Of a DNA stretch of 64,000 nt, positions 1 to 10,972 are shown one piece after another; the stretch's first letter is position 1; the number at the start of each line of letters is the position of its first letter. Source of the stretch: Mesorhizobium onobrychidis (GTDB lineage Bacteria > Pseudomonadota > Alphaproteobacteria > Rhizobiales > Rhizobiaceae); assembly GCF_024707545.1 (NCBI RefSeq), contig NZ_CP062229.1, forward strand, positions 4,755,501-4,819,500. The letters run 5' to 3'. A program made the position numbers and the translations under genes. The notes under the pieces were generated by a model. It saw nothing but the letters and a program-made list of their open reading frames with translations, had not been told where the DNA came from and ran no database searches.

Positions 1-1073
1 AGCACCGCGACGCCACCAACGACCAGGTGACCATCGATTCGGCCAATGCCATCAAGAAACATGGCGTCGGCGTGAAATGCGCGACGATCACGCCCGACGA
101 GCAGCGCGTTGAGGAATTCGGGCTGAAGAAGATGTGGAAGTCGCCGAACGGCACCATCCGCAACATCCTCGGCGGCACCATCTTTCGCGAGCCGATCATC
201 ATGAAGAACGTGCCGCGGCTGGTGCCCGGCTGGACCAAGCCGATCATCGTCGGCCGTCATGCCTTCGGCGACCAGTACCGCGCCACCGACTTCCGCTTTC
301 CCGGCAAGGGCAAGCTGACGATTAAGTTTGTCGGCGAGGACGGCAAGGTGATCGAGCATGACGTGTTCGATGCGCCGGCCGCCGGCGTCGCCATGGCCAT
401 GTACAATCTCGACGACTCGATCCGCGAATTCGCCCGCGCCTCGCTGAATTACGGCCTGCTGCGCAATTACCCGGTCTACCTCTCGACCAAGAACACCATC
501 CTCAAGGCCTATGACGGCCGCTTCAAGGACATTTTCCAGGAAGTCTACGAGGCGGAGTTCGAAGCCGAGTTCAAATCCAAGAAGCTCTGGTACGAGCACC
601 GGCTGATCGACGACATGGTCGCCTCCAGCCTGAAATGGTCGGGCGGCTATATCTGGGCCTGCAAGAACTATGATGGCGACGTGCAGTCGGACACGGTAGC
701 GCAAGGTTTTGGGTCGCTCGGCCTGATGACCTCGGTGCTGATGACGCCGGACGGCAAGACGGTGGAGGCGGAGGCCGCACATGGCACCGTCACCCGTCAC
801 TATCGCCAGCACCAGAAGGGCGAGGAAACCTCGACCAATTCGATCGCCTCGATCTTCGCCTGGACGCGCGGCCTCACCCATCGCGCCAAGCTCGACGACA
901 ATGCCGAGCTGAAGCGTTTTGCCGAGACGCTGGAAAAAGTCTGCATCCAGACCGTCGAGGCCGGTTTCATGACCAAGGATCTGTCGCTGCTGATCGGTCC
1001 CGACCAGCCATGGCTTTCGACCACCGGCTTCCTCGACAAGATCGACGAGAATCTGCAGAAGGCGATGGCCTGA
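1..1073 (+). CDS. icd: NADP-dependent isocitrate dehydrogenase, 5'-truncated by window edge
   Basis: Converts isocitrate to 2-oxoglutarate and CO2 with NADPH formation in the cytosolic TCA cycle. The frame is open from position 3, so the gene starts before the window; 356 residues are visible, against about 404 for the alphaproteobacterial dimeric enzyme. Seen: the substrate-binding stretch around SPNGTIRN, the conserved [14 protein letters not shown] block, the NYDGDVQSD metal-binding segment and the [11 protein letters not shown] segment near the C terminus. The GTG at 27 is internal, not the start. The next gene (GST) begins 13 bases downstream on the same strand. Family assignment is secure; only the N terminus is missing. 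Confidence 0.96.
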   Translation, partial: HRDATNDQVTIDSANAIKKHGVGVKCATITPDEQRVEEFGLKKMWKSPNGTIRNILGGTIFREPIIMKNVPRLVPGWTKPIIVGRHAFGDQYRATDFRFPGKGKLTIKFVGEDGKVIEHDVFDAPAAGVAMAMYNLDDSIREFARASLNYGLLRNYPVYLSTKNTILKAYDGRFKDIFQEVYEAEFEAEFKSKKLWYEHRLIDDMVASSLKWSGGYIWACKNYDGDVQSDTVAQGFGSLGLMTSVLMTPDGKTVEAEAAHGTVTRHYRQHQKGEETSTNSIASIFAWTRGLTHRAKLDDNAELKRFAETLEKVCIQTVEAGFMTKDLSLLIGPDQPWLSTTGFLDKIDENLQKAMA

Positions 1074-1086
1074 TCCGACGGGCGAC

Positions 1087-1707
1087 ATGAGCAAGCCCGT
1101 CGTCTACGGGGCGGACAACAGCGTCTATGTGCGCATGGTCCGCCTCGTGCTCGAGGAAAAAGGCATCGACTACGAACTTGTGCCGGTCGACATCTTTGCT
1201 GCGGACGGCGTACCGGGCTGGTATTTCGACCATCAGCCGTTCGGCCGCATCCCCGCCTTCGAGCATGACGCATTCCGCCTCTATGAGACCAGCGCGATCG
1301 CCCGCTATGTCGACGAAGCGTTCGACGGCCCGGCGTTGCAACCGATCGAAGCCCGACCTCGCGCGCGTATGAACCAGATCATCGGCATGCTCGACGCCTA
1401 TGCCTATCGGGCAATGGTCTGGGATGTCGCCGTCGAGCGGCTGGAGAAAGAAGCGCCCGACGAAACGCTGATTGCCGACGGGCTTCGGCGGGCGAGCACG
1501 GCGCTGCGGGCGCTTTCTTCGCTGAAAGCTCCCGGGCCATGGTTGATGGGAAACCAGCTTACGCTGGCCGACCTACATGCAGCACCGATCATCGGCTATT
1601 TCGTCAAGGTCACTGAGGGGCAAAACCTGCTGGCCGAGTTTGCAGACATTCACGATTGGTGGACGCGCATCGCAGGGCGTGCGAGCGTTGCCAACAATCT
1701 GACCTAA
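1087..1707 (+). CDS. Glutathione S-transferase family protein
   Basis: 206 residues, the usual length for a cytosolic GST. The N-terminal half (about residues 3-80) is thioredoxin-like, with a VYVRMVRLVLEEKGIDYE start and the FGRIPAFEHD plus LYETSAIARYVDE stretch that holds the cis-Pro and glutathione gamma-glutamyl contacts. The C-terminal half is an all-helical domain with the typical TLADLHAAPIIGYF segment. The ATG at 1087 follows icd closely and is the first in frame. Substrate is unknown; rhizobia carry many paralogous GSTs used in detoxification. It lies 15 bases before the Coq7-like gene and may be co-transcribed with it. Confidence 0.88.
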   Translation: MSKPVVYGADNSVYVRMVRLVLEEKGIDYELVPVDIFAADGVPGWYFDHQPFGRIPAFEHDAFRLYETSAIARYVDEAFDGPALQPIEARPRARMNQIIGMLDAYAYRAMVWDVAVERLEKEAPDETLIADGLRRASTALRALSSLKAPGPWLMGNQLTLADLHAAPIIGYFVKVTEGQNLLAEFADIHDWWTRIAGRASVANNLT

Positions 1708-1722
1708 CACCGGGGGCGCTCC

Positions 1723-2304
1723 ATGGTTGAACACTCTCACCAGGACGCGCTAACGGTGGCCAGAATAGTCAGGGTCAACCACGCCGGCGAGTTCGGCGCG
1801 ATCAGAATCTATTCGGCGCAGATTCTTGTCTCGAAGCGTTTCTGGCCGCGTTGCGTGCCGTCTTTGTCAGAGATGCTTGGGCATGAGCGCAGTCATTGCG
1901 CTGCTTTCCTAGCAGCGATGCCGTCGCGACATTCGCGACCGTGCCGCGTGATGCAATTCTGGAGCTGGGGCGGCTGGCTACTGGGTTTCCTCACTGCCCT
2001 GCTCGGCCCGCAAGGCATCTGGGCCTGCACCGCAGCGGTCGAAGCGGCGGTGCACCGCCATCTCGACGATCAGCTATTCTTTCTTGCCGGACGCGATCGC
2101 GAGTTGCACGGCATCATCCTGTCCATCCGCGAAGAAGAGCTTGCCCATCTCCGTCACGCCGAAGTGCAGCTGAGATCGCCCGGACCGTTGCTGAACCTCC
2201 TGCGCGCAGCGATCTCCGTCACCACCGACTGCCTGATCTGGTTGTCCCCCTGGGGCGACTCCACGCGAATGACGCGCGCCCTGAAGGCAGCAAAGCATGC
2301 CTGA
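1723..2304 (+). CDS. coq7: Coq7-family demethoxyubiquinone hydroxylase
   Basis: 193 residues matching the Coq7/CatF di-iron carboxylate hydroxylases, which hydroxylate demethoxyubiquinone in ubiquinone biosynthesis at the inner membrane. The ferritin-like iron ligands are visible as E in RVNHAGEFGA, the EMLGHERSH (ExxH) motif, E in CTAAVEAAV, and EEELAHLRH (ExxH). A hydrophobic GWLLGFLTALLG segment is the expected membrane-associated helix. The start at 1723 is the first ATG and gives an N terminus just ahead of the conserved ARIVRVNHAGE block. It is convergent with alaS, with stops only 6 bases apart and no terminator seen. Confidence 0.9.
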   Translation: MVEHSHQDALTVARIVRVNHAGEFGAIRIYSAQILVSKRFWPRCVPSLSEMLGHERSHCAAFLAAMPSRHSRPCRVMQFWSWGGWLLGFLTALLGPQGIWACTAAVEAAVHRHLDDQLFFLAGRDRELHGIILSIREEELAHLRHAEVQLRSPGPLLNLLRAAISVTTDCLIWLSPWGDSTRMTRALKAAKHA

Positions 2305-2310
2305 CGGGCG

Positions 2311-4977
<2,667 letters not shown>

Positions 4978-5123
4978 TAATACTGCCTTTTCGAGAGAAC
5001 CGCCGATTGCCGGCGGAAAACAGACATGGCCTTTTAGCGGTCGCACCGCACCCTGTCCAGAAACACGGAATTGCTCCAAATCGTAGCCTTGGCCGGCTGT
5101 TCGGAATGGCCAGAGCCACCGCC

Positions 5124-5155
5124 AAAAACGCAAACCGCCGGCCCAAGGCCGGCGG
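5124..5155 (-). terminator. Intrinsic terminator downstream of recA
   Basis: A perfect 9-bp stem (CCGCCGGCC / GGCCGGCGG, 5135-5143 and 5147-5155) with a 3-base loop. On the minus strand it is followed by a T-rich run (5134 down to 5124). It lies in the 255-base gap between recA and alaS and should separate the two transcripts. Confidence 0.8.
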
Positions 5156-5232
5156 CATGAACACATCGATACACCAACTCAATTCGGGATACGTGAACTC
5201 AAACGGATATTCTGGCTGGCACAGCCTGCATC

Positions 5233-6330
5233 CTACATCGCGCCCGCTTCGTCCTCGAAACCGTCGTCTCCGCCTTCGGAACCACCATTCTCGAGGAATT
5301 TCTCGGCGATAAGTCCGGCATTCTGCCTCAGCGCCAGCTCGATTTCGCGCGCCGTGTCGGGATTGTCGCGCAGGAACAGTTTTGCATTCTCGCGGCCCTG
5401 GCCGAGACGCTGCGAATTGTAGGAGAACCAGGCGCCCGACTTCTCGACCACGCCGGCCTTGACGCCGAGGTCGACCAGCTCGCCGGTCTTGGACACGCCC
5501 TCGCCATACATGATGTCGAATTCGACCACCTTGAAGGGCGGCGCCAGCTTGTTCTTGACCACCTTGACGCGGGTCTGGTTGCCGACAACCTCGTCGCGGT
5601 CCTTGACCGAGCCGATGCGGCGAATGTCGAGGCGCACCGAAGCGTAGAATTTCAGCGCGTTGCCGCCAGTCGTGGTCTCGGGCGAACCGAACATGACACC
5701 GATCTTCATGCGGATCTGGTTGATGAAGATGACCATGGTGTTGGAGCGCGAAATCGAGGCGGTCAGCTTGCGCAGCGCCTGGCTCATCAGGCGGGCCTGC
5801 AGGCCCGGCAGCGAATCGCCCATTTCGCCCTCGATTTCGGCGCGCGGCGTCAGCGCCGCGACCGAATCGACCACCAGCACGTCGATGGCGCCGGAACGCA
5901 CCAGCGTGTCGCAAATCTCCAGCGCTTGCTCGCCAGTGTCGGGCTGCGAAATCAGCAGGTTTTCGAGATCGACGCCGAGCTTGCGGGCATAGACCGGATC
6001 GAGCGCGTGCTCAGCATCCACGAAGGCGCAGATGCCGCCCTTCTTCTGGGCCTCGGCCACCGTGTGCAGCGCCAGCGTCGTCTTGCCCGAGCTTTCCGGC
6101 CCGTAGATCTCGACGATGCGGCCGCGCGGCAGGCCGCCGACGCCAAGCGCGATGTCGAGGCCAAGCGAACCGGTCGGCACCGTTTCGATCTCGACGACCT
6201 GCTCGTTTGCGCCGAGCCGCATGATCGAGCCCTTGCCGAAGGCACGCTCGATTTGCGACAGCGCCGCGTCCAGAGCCTTTGATTTATCCACTGCTTTGTC
6301 CTCTACAAGCCGCAAAGAATTCTGAGCCAT
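5233..6330 (-). CDS. recA: RecA recombinase
   Basis: 365 residues. ATP-dependent strand-exchange protein and co-protease for LexA self-cleavage in the SOS response. Walker A GPESSGKT at residues 77-84, Walker [11 protein letters not shown], and the [10 protein letters not shown] and [13 protein letters not shown]1/L2 region are all present. The acidic, glycine-rich C-terminal tail ([17 protein letters not shown]) is typical. The start at 6330 gives the standard length for the group. Two GTTC-N7-GTTC-like sites lie upstream (6389-6403 and 6455-6469), consistent with LexA control. Confidence 0.98.
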   Translation of the reverse strand: MAQNSLRLVEDKAVDKSKALDAALSQIERAFGKGSIMRLGANEQVVEIETVPTGSLGLDIALGVGGLPRGRIVEIYGPESSGKTTLALHTVAEAQKKGGICAFVDAEHALDPVYARKLGVDLENLLISQPDTGEQALEICDTLVRSGAIDVLVVDSVAALTPRAEIEGEMGDSLPGLQARLMSQALRKLTASISRSNTMVIFINQIRMKIGVMFGSPETTTGGNALKFYASVRLDIRRIGSVKDRDEVVGNQTRVKVVKNKLAPPFKVVEFDIMYGEGVSKTGELVDLGVKAGVVEKSGAWFSYNSQRLGQGRENAKLFLRDNPDTAREIELALRQNAGLIAEKFLENGGSEGGDDGFEDEAGAM

Positions 6331-6388
6331 GATACATCACCCCTTGGTCGTCAATGAAGGCCGGACAATCCGTAATCCTTATCAATTT

Positions 6389-6403
6389 GTACCGTTTTTG
6401 TTC
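6389..6403. promoter_or_regulatory. Candidate LexA (SOS) site 1 upstream of recA
   Basis: GTAC-N7-GTTC, one mismatch from the alphaproteobacterial LexA direct-repeat site GTTC-N7-GTTC, 59 bases upstream of the recA start. Pattern match only. Confidence 0.45.
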
Positions 6404-6454
6404 TCGTCTGGCAAGGGGAGACAAACGATTGAAAAACAAACAATATCCGGATTT

Positions 6455-6469
6455 GTTCTTTTTTTGTTT
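6455..6469. promoter_or_regulatory. Candidate LexA (SOS) site 2 upstream of recA
   Basis: GTTC-N7-GTTT (spacer of seven T), one mismatch from GTTC-N7-GTTC and 125 bases from the recA start. The region 6340-6480 is A/T-rich and holds no gene; it also lies 135 bases before the divergent kinase gene. Confidence 0.5.
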
Positions 6470-6604
6470 CGTGTTTTCACCCCAGGATGTATCCCGCTTC
6501 ACCCGCAGGATTCTGCTGGGCATCTTGCGAATCGCGCCTCCGGTTGCCGGGTTCCGCCTGACAACCTAGTCTCACCCGGCAACAGCAAAGGTCATCTCGC
6601 CGGC

Positions 6605-7543
6605 ATGATGAAGTCGCCGACAATCCTGGCCGTGGGCGGCGCCTATATAGATCGGCGCGGCCAGGTTTCGGGCGCCTTCGTGCCGGCGGCGTCAAATCCC
6701 GGCACCATGCGCGAGGCTGTCGGCGGTGCCGTCTTCAATGCGCTGCGCAGCGCCGTGCGCCGCGGCGTCTCCGGTTCGCTGCTTTCGGTGCGCGGGGGTG
6801 ATGTTCTGGCCGATACGGTCTCGCGCGCCATCACTGCGGCCGGCATTGCCGATCTGTCCGTGGTGTTCCTCGATCGCACGACGCCGAGCAACACGGTACT
6901 GATCGACGGCGACGGCGCGCTGATCGTCGGCCTTGCCGACATGGCGCTCTACGACCTGGCGCTTCCCAAGCAGATCCGCCGTGCCAAGGTGCGCGAGGCG
7001 ATCAGCACCGCCGATGCGGTCCTGTGCGACGCCAACCTGCCGTCGACGGCGCTGGAGCGGCTGGTGACGCTTGCCGCCGGCAAGCCGGTCTTCGCCCTCG
7101 CAGTCTCGCCCAACAAGGCGGCGCGGCTCGCACCGGTGCTGGGCAGTCTGGCGATGGTCTTCATGGACCGGCGCGAGGCCATCGCACTCGCCGATGTCGG
7201 TATCGACACGGCGGAGCGAGATATCATCGACTGCCTGAGGCGCGCCGGCCTCAAAGGCGGCGTGGTGACGGCGGATGACGCTCCGGTGCTGGGTTTCGAC
7301 GAAGCCGGCGCCTTCTCGATCCTGCCGCCGAAAAAAGTTGCGGACGGCGCCGCCGATGCGCTGGCGGGCGCAACGGTCGCCGCCCTGCTGCGCGGCCTGA
7401 CGCTGCGCGCGGCGCTGCGCGACGGCGTTGCCGCAGCAATGCTCGCGATCGAAAGTGCCGAGCTTGTGCCGGTCTTTGCGGCGGCAGACTTTGCCGACGC
7501 GCTAGCCCTTGTGCCCGAGCCGCAGAAAATTGGCATGAGCTGA
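6605..7543 (+). CDS. PfkB-family carbohydrate or nucleoside kinase
   Basis: 312 residues. Ribokinase-like fold: ILAVGGAYIDRRG start, the EAVGGAVFNAL glycine-rich substrate lid, TPSNTVLIDGDGA mid-section, and a C-terminal ADGAADALAGATVAALL segment in the position of the family's GAGDAF anion-hole motif. That motif is usually GAGD; here it reads DGAAD, a moderate divergence with the catalytic Asp apparently kept. It most resembles PsuK-like pseudouridine kinases, but no psuG neighbour is present, so the substrate is not assigned. The start is set at ATG 6605 (ATGATG), where family similarity begins; the frame is open far upstream through the recA promoter region. Confidence 0.75.
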   Translation: MMKSPTILAVGGAYIDRRGQVSGAFVPAASNPGTMREAVGGAVFNALRSAVRRGVSGSLLSVRGGDVLADTVSRAITAAGIADLSVVFLDRTTPSNTVLIDGDGALIVGLADMALYDLALPKQIRRAKVREAISTADAVLCDANLPSTALERLVTLAAGKPVFALAVSPNKAARLAPVLGSLAMVFMDRREAIALADVGIDTAERDIIDCLRRAGLKGGVVTADDAPVLGFDEAGAFSILPPKKVADGAADALAGATVAALLRGLTLRAALRDGVAAAMLAIESAELVPVFAAADFADALALVPEPQKIGMS

Positions 7544-7562
7544 TGACCAGTGGAGAGGCAGC

Positions 7563-7886
7563 CTATTTGCCGGCACGCAGCCCCGCTTCATAGGCCCGGC
7601 GTGCCCAGACCGACATCTCATCCGGATCGTCGAAGGCGCTGTCGGGAACGCTCCAATACGGCATCGACACCAGCTTGCCGTGCCGCGACCCCGTATAGGT
7701 CCATTGCCGACAGCCGGCCGCCTCGAATTCGGGCGCGCTTTCCGCGTCGGCCTTCAGCATCAATTCGCCACGCACCACGATGGCGACGATAACGCCGTCA
7801 AAATAGATGCCCTTGCCGCCGAACATCTTGCGAATGCTGACCGGGCCGAGGCCCTCGAAAAGTTCGGCAATGCGTTCATTGTCCAT
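7563..7886 (-). CDS. TfoX/Sxy N-terminal domain protein
   Basis: 107 residues comprising only the TfoX N-terminal domain: IAELFEGLGPVSIRKMFGGKGIYFDGVI followed by GELMLKAD and a conserved MPYWSVPD segment. In gammaproteobacteria, full-length Sxy/TfoX co-activates competence genes with CRP. Single-domain alphaproteobacterial members lack the C-terminal domain and have no assigned role. It is convergent with the kinase gene (19 bases) and divergent from the GFA gene. Confidence 0.82.
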   Translation of the reverse strand: MDNERIAELFEGLGPVSIRKMFGGKGIYFDGVIVAIVVRGELMLKADAESAPEFEAAGCRQWTYTGSRHGKLVSMPYWSVPDSAFDDPDEMSVWARRAYEAGLRAGK

Positions 7887-7976
7887 GCCGCGATCATGTC
7901 ACCCGGATTTCCCCTTGTCATCGCCGCAACCGGCACCATCCTGACAAGTTGAAAATCAACTTTGTCGGAGTTTTTC

Positions 7977-8474
7977 ATGCCGCTTCTTCTCAAAGGGTCC
8001 TGCCGGTGCAATGCTGTCCGCTTCGAGGTGGAAAGCCACACGCCGGTGCCATTCATGCTCTGCTACTGCTCGATCTGCCGCAAGCAGCAGGGCGGCGGTG
8101 GCTTTGCCATCAATCTCGGCGCCGATTTCGAGACGCTGATAATCAAGGGCAAGCGCAATCTCGGCGTCTATCAAGCCGAGATCGAGGACGACGAGCATCC
8201 GCAATGCGAAATCTCGTCAGGCGAGCGGAATTTCTGCAGGAAATGCGGATCGGCACTCTGGCTCTACGACCCGACCTGGCCGGAGCTGGTCCACCCCTTC
8301 GCCTCGGCGATCGACACAGACCTGCCGAAACCGCCTGAAAAAGTGCACCTCATGCTGAAATACAAGGCGAACTGGGTCGTGCCCGAGATCGGCAAGGGCG
8401 ACAAGGTCTTCGATGTCTATCCGGAAGAATCAATCGCCAGATGGCACAAACGAACGGGAATGTGGGTGGATTAG
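7977..8474 (+). CDS. GFA-family (glutathione-dependent formaldehyde-activating-like) zinc protein
   Basis: 165 residues. The GFA fold is marked by zinc-ligand pairs: CRC near the start (GSCRCNAV), CYCSIC (residues about 31-36) and CRKCGS in the second half. The family includes Gfa, which speeds glutathione-formaldehyde adduct formation, but most members are uncharacterised; function here is inferred only at family level. ATG 7977 is preferred over TTG 7962 because GGAG lies 6 bases upstream of it. Confidence 0.8.
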   Translation: MPLLLKGSCRCNAVRFEVESHTPVPFMLCYCSICRKQQGGGGFAINLGADFETLIIKGKRNLGVYQAEIEDDEHPQCEISSGERNFCRKCGSALWLYDPTWPELVHPFASAIDTDLPKPPEKVHLMLKYKANWVVPEIGKGDKVFDVYPEESIARWHKRTGMWVD

Positions 8475-8564
8475 CTATTTGCGTGGCGCTGAAGTTTTGA
8501 CGAATCGGATGGTGCGGCGCTGGCGGATATTGTGCCCAGGCGATTGGCCGAAACCCTGTTCCGT

Positions 8565-8611
8565 CGTCATCCTGGGGCGTCGCTTCGCTCCTGCTTCGCC
8601 CAGGGATGACG
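8565..8611. repeat. Palindromic intergenic repeat (GTCATCC...GGATGAC type)
   Basis: Inverted arms reading CGTCATCCTGGGG and CCCAGGGATGACG with a loop containing CGCTTCGCTCCTGCTTCG. The form is that of the short hairpin repeats scattered through rhizobial genomes. It lies in the 195-base gap between the GFA gene and sufA and could act as a bidirectional hairpin between the converging genes. Confidence 0.7.
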
Positions 8612-8669
8612 AAGTTGAGAGTTTCGGGCAATCCCGACGTTTGCGTGTCGAGGAACTAGCGGGGCCAGA

Positions 8670-9050
8670 TCAGGCCGAAGCGCGCGCCTCGGCCAAGGCC
8701 TTCAGGTCGGCCGGCTTGAGCTCGACCGATTCGCCACAGCCGCAGGCCGAACTCTGGTTCGGGTTGCGAAAGGTGAAGCCGGTGCGCAGCGTCGTCTGCT
8801 CGAAATCCATCTCGGTGCCGAACAGGAAAAGCGCTGCCTCAGGCGCGACATAGACGTGGGCGCCGTCGCGCTCGATATGGTCGTCCTTGGTGTTGGGCTC
8901 AGTCACCAGGTCGACCGTATATTCCATGCCGGCGCAGCCGCCCTTCTTGATGCCAAGGCGAATGCCATGCGCATTCTCACGGGTTGCGACGATCTCGCGT
9001 ACCCGGTCGGCAGCCTTTTCGGTCATCGTGATGACGGCGAAGCGTCCCAT
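8670..9050 (-). CDS. sufA: HesB/IscA-type Fe-S cluster assembly A-type carrier (SufA)
   Basis: 126 residues. A-type carrier that receives Fe-S clusters and delivers them to apoproteins. The three conserved cysteines are seen in KKGGCAGMEY and SACGCGE. The start is set at ATG 9050 (MGRFAVITM) because GGAG lies 9 bases upstream; an in-frame ATG at 9065 has no such site. It is the last gene of the suf operon, 92 bases after sufT. Confidence 0.9.
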   Translation of the reverse strand: MGRFAVITMTEKAADRVREIVATRENAHGIRLGIKKGGCAGMEYTVDLVTEPNTKDDHIERDGAHVYVAPEAALFLFGTEMDFEQTTLRTGFTFRNPNQSSACGCGESVELKPADLKALAEARASA

Positions 9051-9142
9051 CTTTTCTTTCTCCATTACGTGCAGGTTTAAGGCCTGGCGAATGATTCCTC
9101 ACCTAAAATGGTGAAATTTTCGGCCTGGCGCAAGTGCGCCCA

Positions 9143-9544
9143 TTAATACCAACCCACCGCGACCTGCGCCTCTTCCGACATGCGGTCGGGCGACCAAGGC
9201 GGGTCGAAGGTCATGTTGACCTCGACGCCGGAAACGCCCTCGACCGCGCCGACGGCGTTCTCCACCCAGCCGGGCATTTCGCCGGCCACCGGACAGCCGG
9301 GCGCGGTCAGCGTCATGTCGATCTTGACCGAGCGGTCGTCTTCGATGTCGATCTTGTAGATCAGGCCGAGCTCGTAGATGTCGGCCGGGATTTCCGGGTC
9401 GTAGACCGTCTTCAGTGCCGAGACGATGTCGTCGGTCAGCCGCGCCAGTTCGTCGGCGGGAATGGCCGAGGCGGAAACCAGACCGTTGGCAGTCGTCTCC
9501 GAAGTGGTCTCAGCGGTGCGGCCTGCATCATCCATGATCGTCAT
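9143..9544 (-). CDS. sufT: SUF-associated MIP18/DUF59 protein SufT
   Basis: 133 residues. DUF59/MIP18 domain (about 38-130) with ALKTVYDPEIPADIYELGLIY and the conserved LTAPGCPVAGEMP loop with its reactive Cys. SufT-type proteins help Fe-S cluster maturation under iron limitation. The ATG overlaps the sufS stop (ATGA arrangement), which argues for translational coupling. The first 35 residues are Thr/Ala-rich and poorly conserved. Confidence 0.9.
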   Translation of the reverse strand: MTIMDDAGRTAETTSETTANGLVSASAIPADELARLTDDIVSALKTVYDPEIPADIYELGLIYKIDIEDDRSVKIDMTLTAPGCPVAGEMPGWVENAVGAVEGVSGVEVNMTFDPPWSPDRMSEEAQVAVGWY

Positions 9545-10782
9545 CCGAAGAACTTTCGCGCTTTTTCGAGCGCATCGGCCAAAGCGTCGACTTCGGCCCT
9601 GGTATTATACATGCCGAACGATGCCCTGCATGTGGAGGTTACGCCGAAGCGTTTCAACAGCGGCTGGGCGCAGTGGGTGCCGGCGCGCACGGCGACGCCT
9701 TGCCTATCGATCACCATCGACACGTCGTGGGCATGAATGCCCTGCAGTTCGAAGGAGATGATGGCGCCCTTATCCGGCGCATCGCCGAAGATGCGCAGCG
9801 AGTTGATGGCGCGCAACCGCTGATGGGCATAGTCCTTCAGATCCGCCTCGTGGGCGGCAATGCGCTCGCGGCCGATCTTTTCCATGTATTCGAGCGCCGC
9901 ACCCAGCCCGATCGCCTGGACGATCGGCGGCGTGCCGGCCTCGAAGCGGTGCGGCGGATCGTTGTAGGTGACGATCTCTTGCGTCACCTCCTCGATCATC
10001 TCGCCGCCGCCCATGAACGGACGCATGCGCTCCAGCATGTCCTTCTTGCCGTAGAGCACGCCGATGCCCGAGGGCCCGTAGACCTTATGGCCGGTGAAGA
10101 CGAAGAAATCGCAGTCGAGGTCCTGCACGTCGATCGGCATATGCACGGCGCTCTGGCTGCCGTCGACCAGCACCGGAATGCCGCGCGCGTGCGCGATGCG
10201 GACGATCTCTTTGATCGGCGTCACCGTGCCCAGCGCGTTCGACATGTGCGTGATGGCGACCAGTTTTGTGCGATCAGTCAGCCGCTTTTCGAACTCCTCG
10301 ATGTGGAATACGCCGAGATCGTCGACCGGCACCCAGACCAGCCTGGCGCCCTGGCGCTCGCGGATAAAATGCCACGGGACGATGTTGGAATGGTGCTCCA
10401 TGATCGACAGCACGATCTCGTCGCCCTCGCCGATGTTGGGCATACCGAAGCCGTAGGCGACGGTGTTGATCGCCGCGGTCGTGTTCGAGGTGAAAACGAT
10501 GTTGTCGGTATCAGGCGCGTTCAGAAATCTTTGCACTATCTTCCGCGCGTTCTCAAAGGCGTCGGTCGCGGCATTCGAAAGGAAATGTAGCCCGCGATGA
10601 ACATTGGCGTATTCCTGGGAATAAGCGTGCTGGATGGCGTCGAGCACGGCCTGCGGCTTCTGCGCCGAGGCGCCGTTGTCGAGATAGACCAGCGGTTTGC
10701 CGTAAACTTCCCGCGACAGAATCGGGAAGTCGCGGCGTATCGCCTCGACGTCGTAGGGGATGTTTTCGACTTTCTGGTCCAT
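9541..10782 (-). CDS. sufS: Cysteine desulfurase SufS (group II)
   Basis: 413 residues. PLP enzyme taking sulfur from L-cysteine for Fe-S assembly. YLDNGASAQKP near the N terminus, PLP-binding Lys in FFVFTGHKVYGPSGIG (about residue 226) and active-site Cys in RAGTHCAQPLL mark group II SufS. ATG 10782 is chosen over the adjacent GTG 10785. A repeat-rich gap of about 190 bases separates it from sufD. Confidence 0.95.
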   Translation of the reverse strand: MDQKVENIPYDVEAIRRDFPILSREVYGKPLVYLDNGASAQKPQAVLDAIQHAYSQEYANVHRGLHFLSNAATDAFENARKIVQRFLNAPDTDNIVFTSNTTAAINTVAYGFGMPNIGEGDEIVLSIMEHHSNIVPWHFIRERQGARLVWVPVDDLGVFHIEEFEKRLTDRTKLVAITHMSNALGTVTPIKEIVRIAHARGIPVLVDGSQSAVHMPIDVQDLDCDFFVFTGHKVYGPSGIGVLYGKKDMLERMRPFMGGGEMIEEVTQEIVTYNDPPHRFEAGTPPIVQAIGLGAALEYMEKIGRERIAAHEADLKDYAHQRLRAINSLRIFGDAPDKGAIISFELQGIHAHDVSMVIDRQGVAVRAGTHCAQPLLKRFGVTSTCRASFGMYNTRAEVDALADALEKARKFFG

Positions 10783-10819
10783 CACAAGCTCTCTCGAGGC
10801 ATCGCCTCATTCCGTCCAG

Positions 10820-10944
10820 CACCCCTCATCCGACCGAGCTTCGCTCGGCCACCTTCTCCCACAAGGGGAGAAGGTAAAGCGCTTTACCTTCTCCCCTTGT
10901 GGGAGAAGGTGGATTGGCGCGAAGCGCCAAGACGGATGAGGGGT
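10820..10944. repeat. Long palindromic intergenic repeat between sufD and sufS
   Basis: Outer arms CACCCCTCATCCG (from 10820) and CGGATGAGGGGTG (to 10944) enclose near-perfect inner arms ACCTTCTCCCACAAGGGGAG / CTCCCCTTGTGGGAGAAGGT around TAAAGCGCTTTA. A further CACCCCTCATCCGC copy follows at 10957-10970. The same unit recurs at 52810-52989. It lies inside the operon, so it may be a processing or attenuation point between sufD and sufS. Confidence 0.85.
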
Positions 10945-10972
10945 GTTGGCCGAAGCCACCCCTCATCCGCTG

